Part shown: positions 8,808-17,997 of the stretch, in pieces
Layout of the letters: each line of letters starts with the position of its first letter
Position numbering within the stretch: the stretch's first letter is position 1
Assembly: GCA_024743405.1 (NCBI GenBank)
Contig: JANSWP010000001.1
Location: 185,103-249,102, forward strand
Direction: 5' to 3'
Origin: Bacteroidota bacterium
Lineage (GTDB): Bacteria; Bacteroidota; Bacteroidia; Chitinophagales; Saprospiraceae
Length of the DNA: 64,000 nt
Translations under genes and position numbers: made by a program
Notes under the pieces: model-generated
Told to the model about the DNA's origin: nothing
Seen by the model: only the letters and a program-made list of their open reading frames with translations
Databases searched by the model: none

Positions 8808-9872
8808 ATGACCAACAACGCTAGACGACGGAATAACGAAAAACTGACTTTGATCAACGGGTTAATTTTCATCCTAATGGTAGTTATTTCAACTAGCACT
8901 TTGGCAAAAAACGAGCAAAGTATATTTGATTTAATGCACTACCAAGAAGTATTAGACTTAACAATTGAAACAGATTTGACTTTCTTGAAGGAAAATCGCC
9001 GAAGTGAAGCTTATCAAAAAGCGAATATTCAGTTTTTAGATAAAAATAAAGACGAGCAAAACTGGGATTTAAAAATACGTTTAAGGGGTAATTTCCGAAG
9101 AATAAATTGCGAAAACATACCGCCCTTAAAATGGAAATTTAAGAAATCAGACTTGGAGAAAGCGGGATTGAATGTCTTTAATGACATGAAACTGGTGACT
9201 ACCTGTATTGAAGAAAAAATACCCGCCAAAACTGCTTTGATGAAAGAATATTTAGCGTATAGGCTATATAATTCTTTTACAGAGAATAGTTTTCGGGTTC
9301 AATTGTTACGATTAACCTATAAAGATTCCAGTACGGGTAAAAAACTCAAAAGTTGGGGTTTTTTAATTGAAGACTTAGCTCAATTAAGAGATAGGATTAA
9401 CGCTGAAAAAGTTGAAAACACCTTAGGATTAACTGTAGGACAATTCGACCAGGAAGCACTCAAGATGACCTCTATCTTTGAATATTTTATTGGAAACGCA
9501 GACTGGGATTTGAAAATAGCCAAGAATGTTAAAGTTGTACAGAAAAATGGAAAACTCATCCCTATCCCTTATGATTTTGATTTTTCTGGTTTCGTAAATG
9601 CACCCTATTCTATCCCTAATCCAGACTATGGATTAGCTTCCGTACAAGAGCGAGTCTATCTCGGCGCTCCTACAGATATTGGTTTTTTGCATTCAACACT
9701 TCTTATTTTTTATGGGAAGAAAGATGAATTTAAAAAAACTATAAAGAAGTTTAAATACCTAGACTCTGTATCTAAAAATGAGTCAATTGCCTATTTGAAT
9801 AGTTTTTTTGAAGACTTGGAAAACATCAAGATTCGCAAAAAACAGGTTCAAGTGGCGGATATTACCAAATAA
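8808..9872 (+). CDS. Secreted CotH-like (kinase-fold) protein of unknown function
   Basis: A 354-residue protein with a hydrophobic N-terminal segment (about 15-32) that fits an uncleaved anchor or a signal peptide ending STLAK. I infer a CotH-type kinase fold from three features: KEYLAYRLYN with FRVQLLRLTY after it, the FEYFIGNADWDLKIAKN segment that resembles the catalytic-loop NxDW..N of CotH proteins, and PIPYDFDFSGF that resembles the metal-binding DxD of that family. These are weak, order-based similarities. CotH kinases phosphorylate secreted proteins; I have no evidence that this one is active. Terminator follows immediately; the gene appears to be monocistronic. Confidence 0.6.
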   Translation: MTNNARRRNNEKLTLINGLIFILMVVISTSTLAKNEQSIFDLMHYQEVLDLTIETDLTFLKENRRSEAYQKANIQFLDKNKDEQNWDLKIRLRGNFRRINCENIPPLKWKFKKSDLEKAGLNVFNDMKLVTTCIEEKIPAKTALMKEYLAYRLYNSFTENSFRVQLLRLTYKDSSTGKKLKSWGFLIEDLAQLRDRINAEKVENTLGLTVGQFDQEALKMTSIFEYFIGNADWDLKIAKNVKVVQKNGKLIPIPYDFDFSGFVNAPYSIPNPDYGLASVQERVYLGAPTDIGFLHSTLLIFYGKKDEFKKTIKKFKYLDSVSKNESIAYLNSFFEDLENIKIRKKQVQVADITK

Positions 9873-9880
9873 AAATTATA

Positions 9881-9921
9881 AATAAAGAAGCCTCAGTTGT
9901 CTGACTGAGGCTTCCTTTATT
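9881..9921. terminator. Bidirectional terminator between the CotH-like gene and the metalloprotease gene
   Basis: Perfect 11-bp stem GAAGCCTCAGT (9887-9897) / ACTGAGGCTTC (9904-9914), flanked by AATAAA and TTTATT. It is 8 bases past one stop and 27 bases past the opposing stop. Confidence 0.85.
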
Positions 9922-9947
9922 TTCAATAAAAATTATTGAAGGTTCTT

Positions 9948-12900
9948 CTATTCTATCACTACTCGTTTTGTAATGATTTCCTCATTCATTTTTATCGAAA
10001 TCATATAGATACCGCTTGCCAAATCAGACGTATTCAATTGAATGGTGCTTAAGACATTATCATATTGAACAATATTCAATATTTGCCCTTGAACATTCAG
10101 AATTGAGACTTCCAAATGAGTATTCAACGTTTCTTGAAATTCGATATTAACCAAATCTTTAGCTGGATTTGGATACAAAATGGTTGTAGAGATTAAATCA
10201 AAATCTGTTGTATTCACAATGGCACCTGGATCAATGATAAAATTGAATCTTGGTGTTCCGAGGAAACCACCATCGCCATCTCTTACTACAAATGTAAAAG
10301 AATCATCTGTCGCCGTATCATCATCATTTTGATACCGGACTCTAAAGTTATCAATATCAGCCTGTGTGAAAGTTCCATTAATATCCAACGCATTACCATT
10401 CAACAAAAGAGTACCAAACTCAGGTGTCGCAACAACCGTATATTCCAAATCATTTGCACCGTTATCAGCATCTTGAACTAAAAGAGAATCTGTGAAAATC
10501 GCTCGACTGTCATTTGGGGGTACTCGAAGTGCATTATTATTGACTAAAAATGGATTATTCACTTCAAATGAACCACAGTATTCAAAATCCCAGCTTTCGA
10601 AAGTACCACCATCCCCTAAATCATTTACAACGGCTGCCTCTAATGTCCAGATTCCTTCAACGTCCTGACCGATGAATGCCGAAAGCGCCTCTTTCGGTTT
10701 ATAAACTAATCCAGTATTTGGAGAACAAGGTGATGGCGTAGATAAAGAAGACTCATCATCAAATCCAAAGTCGAATTGATTTACACCACAAGTTGGATCA
10801 CCAAATAAGACAACTACATCACTATTAGGAGAAACCAATCGAAATTCCATATCTCCCACTGCGACATGATTTCCCTTGATATTTGGAACATTCACATCAC
10901 TAATCACTCCGCCTCCTGAAACAATGATTTGAGATTTAATAACAGGTAAACCTGCACTTGAAATATTGTATGGACCATCATCACTTTTTTGTGTTATACA
11001 ACTTTGCGTGACCGTATGGAAAGAAGATGTGTTGGAAGCAGCTCCCTCTCCACATTCGTTTACCACACTCACTCTCCAGAAATAGGCGGTATTCCCTTCT
11101 AGACCTACTGTAAAAGCAGATTCAGTCAAACCACTTTCAGAGACAACCAAAGCTGCTCCTTCAAAAGTCGGATCAGTAGAAACTTCTAAAATATATTCAT
11201 CTGCATTTGCAAGATCATTCCAATCAAAATCAACCAAAGCACTTTGACCTGTCATCCCATCAGTTGGACCAGATAAAGTGAGTGCAGAAAAATCGTTGGA
11301 AATCAGCTCATAAGAAACTGAACGCTCTTGAGTATTTACGCCAGTTGCCTCTGCGATAATATTGAAATCTAATCCACCGTGTAAACTAATGTCATCTTCA
11401 AAGTCTAACGTCAACGTTGCCGCATCACCAGCATTGATTTGATCCGCACTAAAAGTTGCGGTAACACCTGTCGGCAAACTTCCTGTACTCAAAGAAATCA
11501 TTTCAGAGAAACCAGCCAAAGCAGCTGTTGTCAAGTCTAATGTTACTGAATTTGGCAAACATAATCTGTCACCCTCCACGATAGGCGCATTAAACGCAAA
11601 ATTTGCATCAACTGCCTCGACAATGGCAAAATTTGCATTTGAAATATCGAAAAAGATATTGTCAGCAGCTTCTACCTTTACTCTAACTTCTGCTCCAACA
11701 GCATCTGGAACTACCACAAATTGACTACCGTCGTTCATTGTATTTGCCGCTAAAGTGATAGGATACGTATATCCACCATCCGTAGATAATTTGAGATTAA
11801 CTCTTTCGCAATTTACTGGGCTTGCGTCAGTATTAGCTACATCCCAGGTCACTTCTACATAATCTCCAACCGTCCAAGATTCGGAGCCATCATTAGGACT
11901 CATAACTAAGAATGGTCCAGCTTGGTCGGTTATTTCGAAAGCAATTTCTGCCCAATCAAAACCACCAGCCATTGCATGTTGGTCTCTTACCGAAAATCGG
12001 AAAGTCATATCCCGAGAATAATCAACTAATACTTCATTCTTATCTGAGCCATTCGTTACAATAATGTCCATTCGCGGAAAAACGCGAGTAGTATTCGTTG
12101 TTGGAGGAAATGATCGAAAACAAGGAGAAGTCAACCTTGGGCTACCCAATGGTGCAAGTGTATCTGCTACATCAGCTTGTTCCCAATTATATAATAAATT
12201 GGTATCCTCATCATCACTAGCTTCACCTGTTAATTCAAATGGTGTCAAAATTGGAATAAAAAATCCACTTTCCGTAGGAATACTTGCCGTTGGCGTCGTA
12301 TTATCTGTTGATTCGATCACCGCACATTCTCCAGCTCCTTGAGGATCTCGACTGAAGTTTCTCATTCGAATCATTGCATTAATATTATAGTAATCATCAT
12401 CTACATCTTGGACATAGTTTGCGCCACAATTACTCGCCCCTGCATAACACATAATAGTACTTCCACTTCCAGGTTCAACACCAGTCTGCCAAGTTTGATT
12501 TTGATCAGCAGGATCTGTCTCACAATAATTAAAATTGTGTGTTGCAGAGAACTGATGCCCCATTTCATGAGCTACAATGATATAAAATAGTGCTCCACTA
12601 TAAGCTCCAAAAGTTGAAGAACTTGCATTGGCTTTATGACTTAAGGTGAAATCAGAACAAACCGAAGCTAATGCCGCCAAACCACCTGCATTCGTTCCAA
12701 AAACATGACCAATATCATAACCATCTTGCCCAAATGCTTCATTGAGCTTGAATACATTTTCATCATTCAAAGCTGGCGGACTTCCATTAGTTAAACCATC
12801 TGTAGCTGGATTATCGAAAAACACTGCGTCTGCATTATCAATTAATTCAATTCGAATGGCAGCATCTGTTTCCCATATACTATTTACATCATTAAGAATT

Positions 12901-13610
12901 GTTGTCACTCGGCTCATTACAGATGGAAGATTGTTCCCATTAGCTTGGTAAAAATTACCAGTAGTCGTAACGGCTACTCGGTACTTATACAAATCAACCG
13001 GATCACCTACACTTCTATCCCCTGAATTTTGAATATTTCCATTAGGTAAAAAATAATCATGGTGCGCACCATGGTCATGTTCCGTTTCACATTTGTACTG
13101 ATCTCCACCATTTTGATTAAGGTCAAAATGCTGAATATCGAAACTGATATAATATTGTGTTTGATCTTTCGCATATGGGTCAATGATGACCGTACCTCCA
13201 TTCGTATGAACGATGGCATGGAAACCATTAGGTCCAAAATTCAAACGTGTCGTAACCGAAGGGTTTGTTAAACTTCGACCAGCGAAAGTTTTGATTTGAG
13301 GATATTTGGCTGCCAAACCAGGAGCCATAATTGGTGATTCAAAGATTTCAAAAATTTGATTATCTCCATTTGGCATCGGCAGACTCACTTGAATAGGCTT
13401 CGCACCTGTATTTTCTAAAGGAGCAACTCTTAACGTTTCAATCATTGCTTGAAAGTCTAAAGAAAGACTTCGATATTCATTAGGCATTTGATTGATTTCC
13501 GCATTTTCGGGTAAGAAAATTTGAGTTGGCGTTACATCTTGCCAAAAATTATTCGCCTGCAATTGGGCGATAAAAAAAAGGGAGAGAAATAAAGTTATTG
13601 CTTTTTTCAT
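9948..13610 (-). CDS. Secreted reprolysin-like zinc metalloprotease with Fn3, P-domain and T9SS tail (copy 2)
   Basis: A 1220-residue exported protease. The start at 13610 gives a textbook signal peptide MKKAITLFLSLFFIAQLQA; a longer frame to 13673 adds 21 residues without leader character. A prodomain leads to the zinc-binding HEMGHQFSATH near residue 348, the metzincin HExxHxxxxxH signature. Later come beta-rich domains, a fibronectin-III-like unit (about 775-865, ending AYFWRVSVVNECG), a proprotein-convertase P-domain (about 870-1020), a cadherin-like repeat, and the type IX sorting domain (about 1140-1220, ILYPNPAKDLVNIEF to RVVIE). It should be secreted to the surface and attached or released by the T9SS. 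It is downstream of, and paralogous to, the next protease gene, 95 bases away. Confidence 0.9.
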   Translation of the reverse strand: MKKAITLFLSLFFIAQLQANNFWQDVTPTQIFLPENAEINQMPNEYRSLSLDFQAMIETLRVAPLENTGAKPIQVSLPMPNGDNQIFEIFESPIMAPGLAAKYPQIKTFAGRSLTNPSVTTRLNFGPNGFHAIVHTNGGTVIIDPYAKDQTQYYISFDIQHFDLNQNGGDQYKCETEHDHGAHHDYFLPNGNIQNSGDRSVGDPVDLYKYRVAVTTTGNFYQANGNNLPSVMSRVTTILNDVNSIWETDAAIRIELIDNADAVFFDNPATDGLTNGSPPALNDENVFKLNEAFGQDGYDIGHVFGTNAGGLAALASVCSDFTLSHKANASSSTFGAYSGALFYIIVAHEMGHQFSATHNFNYCETDPADQNQTWQTGVEPGSGSTIMCYAGASNCGANYVQDVDDDYYNINAMIRMRNFSRDPQGAGECAVIESTDNTTPTASIPTESGFFIPILTPFELTGEASDDEDTNLLYNWEQADVADTLAPLGSPRLTSPCFRSFPPTTNTTRVFPRMDIIVTNGSDKNEVLVDYSRDMTFRFSVRDQHAMAGGFDWAEIAFEITDQAGPFLVMSPNDGSESWTVGDYVEVTWDVANTDASPVNCERVNLKLSTDGGYTYPITLAANTMNDGSQFVVVPDAVGAEVRVKVEAADNIFFDISNANFAIVEAVDANFAFNAPIVEGDRLCLPNSVTLDLTTAALAGFSEMISLSTGSLPTGVTATFSADQINAGDAATLTLDFEDDISLHGGLDFNIIAEATGVNTQERSVSYELISNDFSALTLSGPTDGMTGQSALVDFDWNDLANADEYILEVSTDPTFEGAALVVSESGLTESAFTVGLEGNTAYFWRVSVVNECGEGAASNTSSFHTVTQSCITQKSDDGPYNISSAGLPVIKSQIIVSGGGVISDVNVPNIKGNHVAVGDMEFRLVSPNSDVVVLFGDPTCGVNQFDFGFDDESSLSTPSPCSPNTGLVYKPKEALSAFIGQDVEGIWTLEAAVVNDLGDGGTFESWDFEYCGSFEVNNPFLVNNNALRVPPNDSRAIFTDSLLVQDADNGANDLEYTVVATPEFGTLLLNGNALDINGTFTQADIDNFRVRYQNDDDTATDDSFTFVVRDGDGGFLGTPRFNFIIDPGAIVNTTDFDLISTTILYPNPAKDLVNIEFQETLNTHLEVSILNVQGQILNIVQYDNVLSTIQLNTSDLASGIYMISIKMNEEIITKRVVIE

Positions 13611-13640
13611 ATGAGTGGTTAATTTTTTACGTTTCAAATA

Positions 13641-13676
13641 AGAATGTGTGAATGTAATTAAACACTCACACATTCT
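13641..13676. repeat. 11-bp perfect hairpin between the two metalloprotease genes
   Basis: AGAATGTGTGA (13641-13651) pairs exactly with TCACACATTCT (13666-13676). It sits in the 95-base spacer, without a T-run on the coding strand, so it may be a processing or stability hairpin rather than a terminator. It would allow unequal expression of the two proteases. Confidence 0.55.
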
Positions 13677-13705
13677 AAGGCAGTCAAATTACAAAACTGA
13701 ATTTT

Positions 13706-16700
13706 TTATCGTTGAATTACAAAACGTTTCGTTGCAATTGCATTTTCCATTTGAAAACTTAAGAAGTAAATCCCAGCACTTAATTCAGTCGTATTCAACT
13801 CAATGTTTGAATGAATAAAATTGAATTTTCTTTGAGAAACCACTTTCCCTGTCACGTCTAACACATTCATAATCACCTCATCTTCAATTGGTTGATCAAT
13901 ACCTATATTCAACAAATTACTCGTAGGATTCGGGAATATAGAAATATTATTTTCTAAACTAACTTCATCGGTATTGACAGGTGCGTCATTATTCACTTCA
14001 ATTTCAAATTTTTCAACCCCTACAAAACCGCCAGAACCATCTTCTACTACAAAAGTGAAAAAATCAGCCGTAGTTCCCATCACCTCGTGTTGATAGCGTA
14101 ATCCAAAAGAGTTAATATCTGTCTGTTTGAATTGGGTTCCAACAAATTTTGGTGTACCCCACGAAATCAAAGTTCCATTTTGAGGGGCTTCGACAAGTGT
14201 ATAAATCAATTCTGCCGCTGTATTATCTTCATCTTCCACCAACAATTTTGAGGAAGCTACCGCACGTTCTCCCAATTCAGGTACTTGTAGGATTTCATTA
14301 TTGACAATATATGGGTTTTTAGGATTCGTACTCGCACAAAACTGAACGCCCCAATCAGATAGAAACCCTCCATTTCCGATAGGATCAACGATATCAATTT
14401 CCAGTGTCCATGTTCCAAAAGTTGATTCTCCATCAAAAGCAGAAAGGGACTCTGTTGGTCTATAAGCCAAGCCATTTATTGGAGGACAAGCAATATCGAA
14501 AGCCGCTTCATCATCCAATTTGAAATTAAATGGAATCACAAAACATGGTAGATCACCAAATAATTGAACCCTTGTACCTGCTGGACTTGTGATATAAGCC
14601 GCAATATCTGCCAATGCATCATGTTCTCCCTTCAACCCTAAAATATTTACATCCGTTATTATACCATCTTCTGTTACAATTAACTCAGAAGGAATCGTTG
14701 GTGTCCCTTGAACAGGAAGGTTTTTTGGTACATCTGAACTCTCAAAATTGGTACAATCAACCGTAAAAGTATGAAAAGCGAAAGGAGTCAAAAATTCACC
14801 AGTTCCACAAGAATTCAATGGACGAATTCGCCAGTAGTACAATTCATTTTCAAGAAAAGCTACAGAAGGTGTAAAAGTAGCTACATCAATATTATAAGCT
14901 GCATCTACTATTTGATCCACGCCAAATTGAGGGCTAGTTGAAATCTCAATATCGTAAAAATCAGCATTTGAAACATCTACCCATTCAAAATCAGCAAGCA
15001 AACCTAAACTTGTTGCGCCATTTGCAGGAAGTTGCATCTTTAAATCTGAAAAATCATTATTCAAAACATTGAAATTCAAAGTAAAATATGCTGTATCTCC
15101 ACCGGTTGCAGTTGCTATCAAATCAACCATAAAGTCACCCACTTCTAGCACATTATCCATATTGATATTTAGTGTTGTATTTTCACCTGCTAGAATTGGA
15201 TTTTGACTAAACGCATAAGTTGCATCCATCGGTAAGCCACCCAATACCTCGAATTGAATCAAACTATCAAAATTCAAAATATTTTCTGTTGTCAATTCAA
15301 AATCGAGATTCGAATTAGTAGGAACGCATACTTTCTCATACTCCGATGATAAGTTTACAGTATAACCTGGTTCTGTTGCTGGAATAATGTTATGATTGAA
15401 ATTGGACAAGTCAAAAAAGATATTATCAGCTGCCTCTACTTTAATTCTTGCCGTTGAACTTGATACATCCGGAATGTAAACTTCCTGCGAACCATCATTT
15501 GGTGTAAAGCTTGCCAAAGTATAAGGATAATTAAATCCACCATCCGTTGACAGTTTGATATTTACATGTTGACAATTAACTATAGAATTAGTTGTATTGG
15601 CAACATCCCAAGTCACTTCTACCAAATCTCCTCCAGCCCACTCTTCAGTTCCCAAATTTGGATTCATAACTAAAAACGGTCCTGCTTGATCTGTCGCATG
15701 AAAAGCAACTTCCTCCCAAATAGTACCTCCGCCTTCTAAATTATTATCTCTGACGGTTAATCGAAAAGTTAAGTCTCGGGAGTATGTTGGTAATGTTTCC
15801 GTCTTTTCAAAACCATTTGATAAGATAATAGGAAGTCTAGGGAATGTTCTTGTTGGATTATTATTGGGAGGAAACGAACGAAAAATTGGCGCATTACCAA
15901 AAGGTGTTTCCATCGGAGAATTAAACCCTAGATCAAATTGTTCCCAACAGAAAGTCATTGCACCATTATCCTCATCTTCAGCAAACCCTGTCAATTCAAA
16001 AGGTGTACTTATTGGAATAAAAAAGCCATTTTCATAAGGTAACTCTAATGTTGGTTTCAGATTATCTAAAACTTGAACATTTGGACAATTCTTCCCACTT
16101 CCAAGTTGAGTAAAATTAGTCATCTCTACAATGGAAGCCACATGATAATAAGAGACGCCTCCATCTGGAATGTTCTGATTACCACATGACCCTGAATAGG
16201 ATAAGATAGTAGAACCACTACCTGGTTCATAAGCTGCTCCTGAATTAAATTGAGGATTAGAATTTGGGCAGTTATTCCAAGTATGACCAGCATCAAATGA
16301 ATGCCCAACCTCATGAGCCCAAGTATTTTCAGCCATAAATAGAACATTACTAAAATGACACGTTATACCTCTTCCTTTACTTCCTGAACAAACAGCACCC
16401 AAACTTGCTTGCCCAGCAATAGTTGTTCCTGAATTAGTTGTACAAATGCCTTGTTGAAACAAGTGTCCTATATCATAATTCTCAGTACCCAATAGACTAT
16501 TGAAAGTACTCTGGCAAATACTCTGCTGCACTTCCGAAGTAGAAGTTATATTATATGGATCTGTAGCTGCATCTAGATAAATAAATAGCGTTGTTAAAGG
16601 AACAAGTTCTAGTCGAATATTGGCATCATTCCCTAATAACTCATTTAAACGATTTGTAGCGGTATTAAAGGTAGATAAAACAGAGGGCACTGTTCCTCCA

Positions 16701-17383
16701 TGACTTGCTGCATATTCTCCTGAACAAGACATAACTAATTCATAAACACTCATTTTTACATTATCTACTTCTCCGCCACTTCTATTGTTTAATTCGTCAT
16801 CTGAATGTCCATGAATAGGGTTATCCTCTAATATTTGCGAAAGGTTATCAATAACCCCACAATTAGATTCTGGATAATTATCAGGCACAAAGTCATTTCT
16901 GAAATAAGCAATATGATATTCCTCTTGATGGTAAGCATAAGGTTGAATATAAATCACATCATCTAAACCTGAGATCGTACCATGAAACCCAATATAAGAA
17001 TGATCGAATCGAGTCCGAAGGTTTTTATTGTTTTTCCCGATCCCCGCGAATGATCGAATTTCAGGGAAGCGAGCAGTCAGGTCAGGATGCATAGAAGGTG
17101 ATTCGAAAACTTCAAAAACCTCAAAAGAGCCATCTGGCATTGGCAAACTAATCTCTAACAGATTAGTTTTTGCCGCTTGCGTAAATTCCATCGGAGCGTT
17201 GGACATATAATCTTTCAGATTTCCTAAATCCAAAGAAAGCGTTCGATACTCAGTTGGCAAGGCTTCCCATTCTGCATTTTCTGGCAAGACCATTTGACTC
17301 TCATCAATGTCTGTCCAATAATTCTGTGCAGACAGAAAAGTCATCGAGAATGTAGCTATTAAAATAGTAAAACAGAATTTCAT
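13706..17383 (-). CDS. Secreted reprolysin-like zinc metalloprotease with P-domain and T9SS tail (copy 1)
   Basis: A 1225-residue paralogue of the protease downstream, with the same domain order throughout. The start at 17383 gives the signal peptide MKFCFTILIATFSMTFLSA; eight extra residues would be added by a GTG/ATG at 17407. The zinc motif is HEVGHSFDAGH near residue 357, followed by TWNNC and a downstream YEPGSGSTILSYSG stretch that has a counterpart (EPGSGSTIMCYAG) in the second copy. It ends in a P-domain, cadherin-like repeat and T9SS sorting domain (ISIFPNPTSNLLNI to KRFVIQ). Substrate unknown. It is the first gene of the pair, with a 309-base upstream region shared with the divergent peptide gene. 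Confidence 0.9.
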   Translation of the reverse strand: MKFCFTILIATFSMTFLSAQNYWTDIDESQMVLPENAEWEALPTEYRTLSLDLGNLKDYMSNAPMEFTQAAKTNLLEISLPMPDGSFEVFEVFESPSMHPDLTARFPEIRSFAGIGKNNKNLRTRFDHSYIGFHGTISGLDDVIYIQPYAYHQEEYHIAYFRNDFVPDNYPESNCGVIDNLSQILEDNPIHGHSDDELNNRSGGEVDNVKMSVYELVMSCSGEYAASHGGTVPSVLSTFNTATNRLNELLGNDANIRLELVPLTTLFIYLDAATDPYNITSTSEVQQSICQSTFNSLLGTENYDIGHLFQQGICTTNSGTTIAGQASLGAVCSGSKGRGITCHFSNVLFMAENTWAHEVGHSFDAGHTWNNCPNSNPQFNSGAAYEPGSGSTILSYSGSCGNQNIPDGGVSYYHVASIVEMTNFTQLGSGKNCPNVQVLDNLKPTLELPYENGFFIPISTPFELTGFAEDEDNGAMTFCWEQFDLGFNSPMETPFGNAPIFRSFPPNNNPTRTFPRLPIILSNGFEKTETLPTYSRDLTFRLTVRDNNLEGGGTIWEEVAFHATDQAGPFLVMNPNLGTEEWAGGDLVEVTWDVANTTNSIVNCQHVNIKLSTDGGFNYPYTLASFTPNDGSQEVYIPDVSSSTARIKVEAADNIFFDLSNFNHNIIPATEPGYTVNLSSEYEKVCVPTNSNLDFELTTENILNFDSLIQFEVLGGLPMDATYAFSQNPILAGENTTLNINMDNVLEVGDFMVDLIATATGGDTAYFTLNFNVLNNDFSDLKMQLPANGATSLGLLADFEWVDVSNADFYDIEISTSPQFGVDQIVDAAYNIDVATFTPSVAFLENELYYWRIRPLNSCGTGEFLTPFAFHTFTVDCTNFESSDVPKNLPVQGTPTIPSELIVTEDGIITDVNILGLKGEHDALADIAAYITSPAGTRVQLFGDLPCFVIPFNFKLDDEAAFDIACPPINGLAYRPTESLSAFDGESTFGTWTLEIDIVDPIGNGGFLSDWGVQFCASTNPKNPYIVNNEILQVPELGERAVASSKLLVEDEDNTAAELIYTLVEAPQNGTLISWGTPKFVGTQFKQTDINSFGLRYQHEVMGTTADFFTFVVEDGSGGFVGVEKFEIEVNNDAPVNTDEVSLENNISIFPNPTSNLLNIGIDQPIEDEVIMNVLDVTGKVVSQRKFNFIHSNIELNTTELSAGIYFLSFQMENAIATKRFVIQR

Positions 17384-17692
17384 AATACGCTGATTTGTTT
17401 GTGACATTTAGATTGTTTAGACATTATTATAGTATCCCTGAGCTAATCTTAACCATCAAAGCATACTTAAGGTTTTGAAAAGGAATAACCTATTCTATAT
17501 AATAAGAACACAAATTTAAGCATATGGATTTTTATAATTAAAAGGTAAGGCGGATTTTGTCGGCTGTGTGATGCCGCTTTTTAAATTTTGTTGACTTTCT
17601 ACCCCAACCATTCTTCCTTTTTCATCCGTCTTCGAAATAAACCGATCAAAAAAGATTGGTCTTTTCTATTTTATCACAAAAAAACTCAAAAA
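17384..17692. promoter_or_regulatory. Divergent region between the protease pair and the MNIO peptide gene
   Basis: No gene is seen in these 309 bases. Reading toward the peptide gene, it contains a GC-containing bulged hairpin with a T5 run at about 17547-17584 (AAGgCGG pairing with CCGCTT) and a second hairpin at 17641-17660. Both look like leader structures that could terminate or attenuate transcription into the peptide gene. Confidence 0.35.
17641..17665 (+). promoter_or_regulatory. Leader hairpin with T-rich tail before the peptide gene
   Basis: ACCGATC (17641-17647) pairs with GATTGGT (17654-17660), six Watson-Crick pairs plus one G-U, around an A6 loop and is followed by CTTTT. It ends 28 bases before the peptide start codon, so it is inside the probable mRNA leader. 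Attenuator function is inferred. Confidence 0.35.
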
Positions 17693-17878
17693 ATGAAACT
17701 CTCTAAATCTTTATTACAGGCTATAGCAGTAGGTGTTACTTTGGGCGTTGGTGCCTCTTCCTGTTCTTTAGTAGAAGATATCGAATTGAAAGACAAAGAA
17801 AAACAAGAACAAAAAATTGAAAATGAAAATGAAAACCGCGAATGTGACTTAAACTGTCCAGGCTGCGGATTAGGATAA
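17693..17878 (+). CDS. Small secreted Cys-tailed peptide, candidate RiPP precursor of the adjacent MNIO
   Basis: A 61-residue peptide in three parts: a signal-like segment (1-23, hydrophobic SLLQAIAVGVTLGVGASS) with Cys24 at a possible but atypical lipobox; a highly charged linker (27-50, KDKEKQEQ...ENENENRE); and the C-terminal tail CDLNCPGCGLG with Cys51, Cys55 and Cys58. The start at 17693 is chosen because it begins exactly at the signal segment; an in-frame ATG at 17588 adds 35 residues that do not look coding. The next gene encodes a DUF692 enzyme, the family that modifies cysteine residues in precursor peptides such as bufferins, methanobactins and TglA. Signal peptide plus C-terminal or mature-region cysteines plus adjacent MNIO is the bufferin-type arrangement. 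The product chemistry is not deducible from sequence. A small lipoprotein is the alternative. Confidence 0.75.
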   Translation: MKLSKSLLQAIAVGVTLGVGASSCSLVEDIELKDKEKQEQKIENENENRECDLNCPGCGLG

Positions 17879-17936
17879 AAAAAATGTCCATGTTAAAACA
17901 TTCAAATACGCTCTTTTTCCTGCTTATGTAAAATTC

Positions 17937-17973
17937 AAATCATGGTGAACGTTTGTTTTGCCATGATTTTTTT
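17937..17973 (+). terminator. Hairpin with T-run between the peptide gene and the MNIO gene
   Basis: AAATCATGG (17937-17945) pairs exactly with CCATGATTT (17961-17969), then T4. It sits in the 119-base gap between the two genes. A leaky terminator here would let far more precursor than enzyme be made, as in many modified-peptide operons. Confidence 0.55.
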
Positions 17974-17997
17974 CTTTAACATTTCTTTCCTCATCTT

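Noticed and set aside
12064..13271. Several open frames opposite the metalloprotease
   Set aside because: Low-complexity, out of frame with a signal-peptide-to-T9SS protein that explains the whole region.
17588..17692. Longer N-terminus for the peptide gene (start at 17588)
   Set aside because: The extra 35 residues are not leader-like and would bury the signal segment; they also cover two hairpins of the leader.
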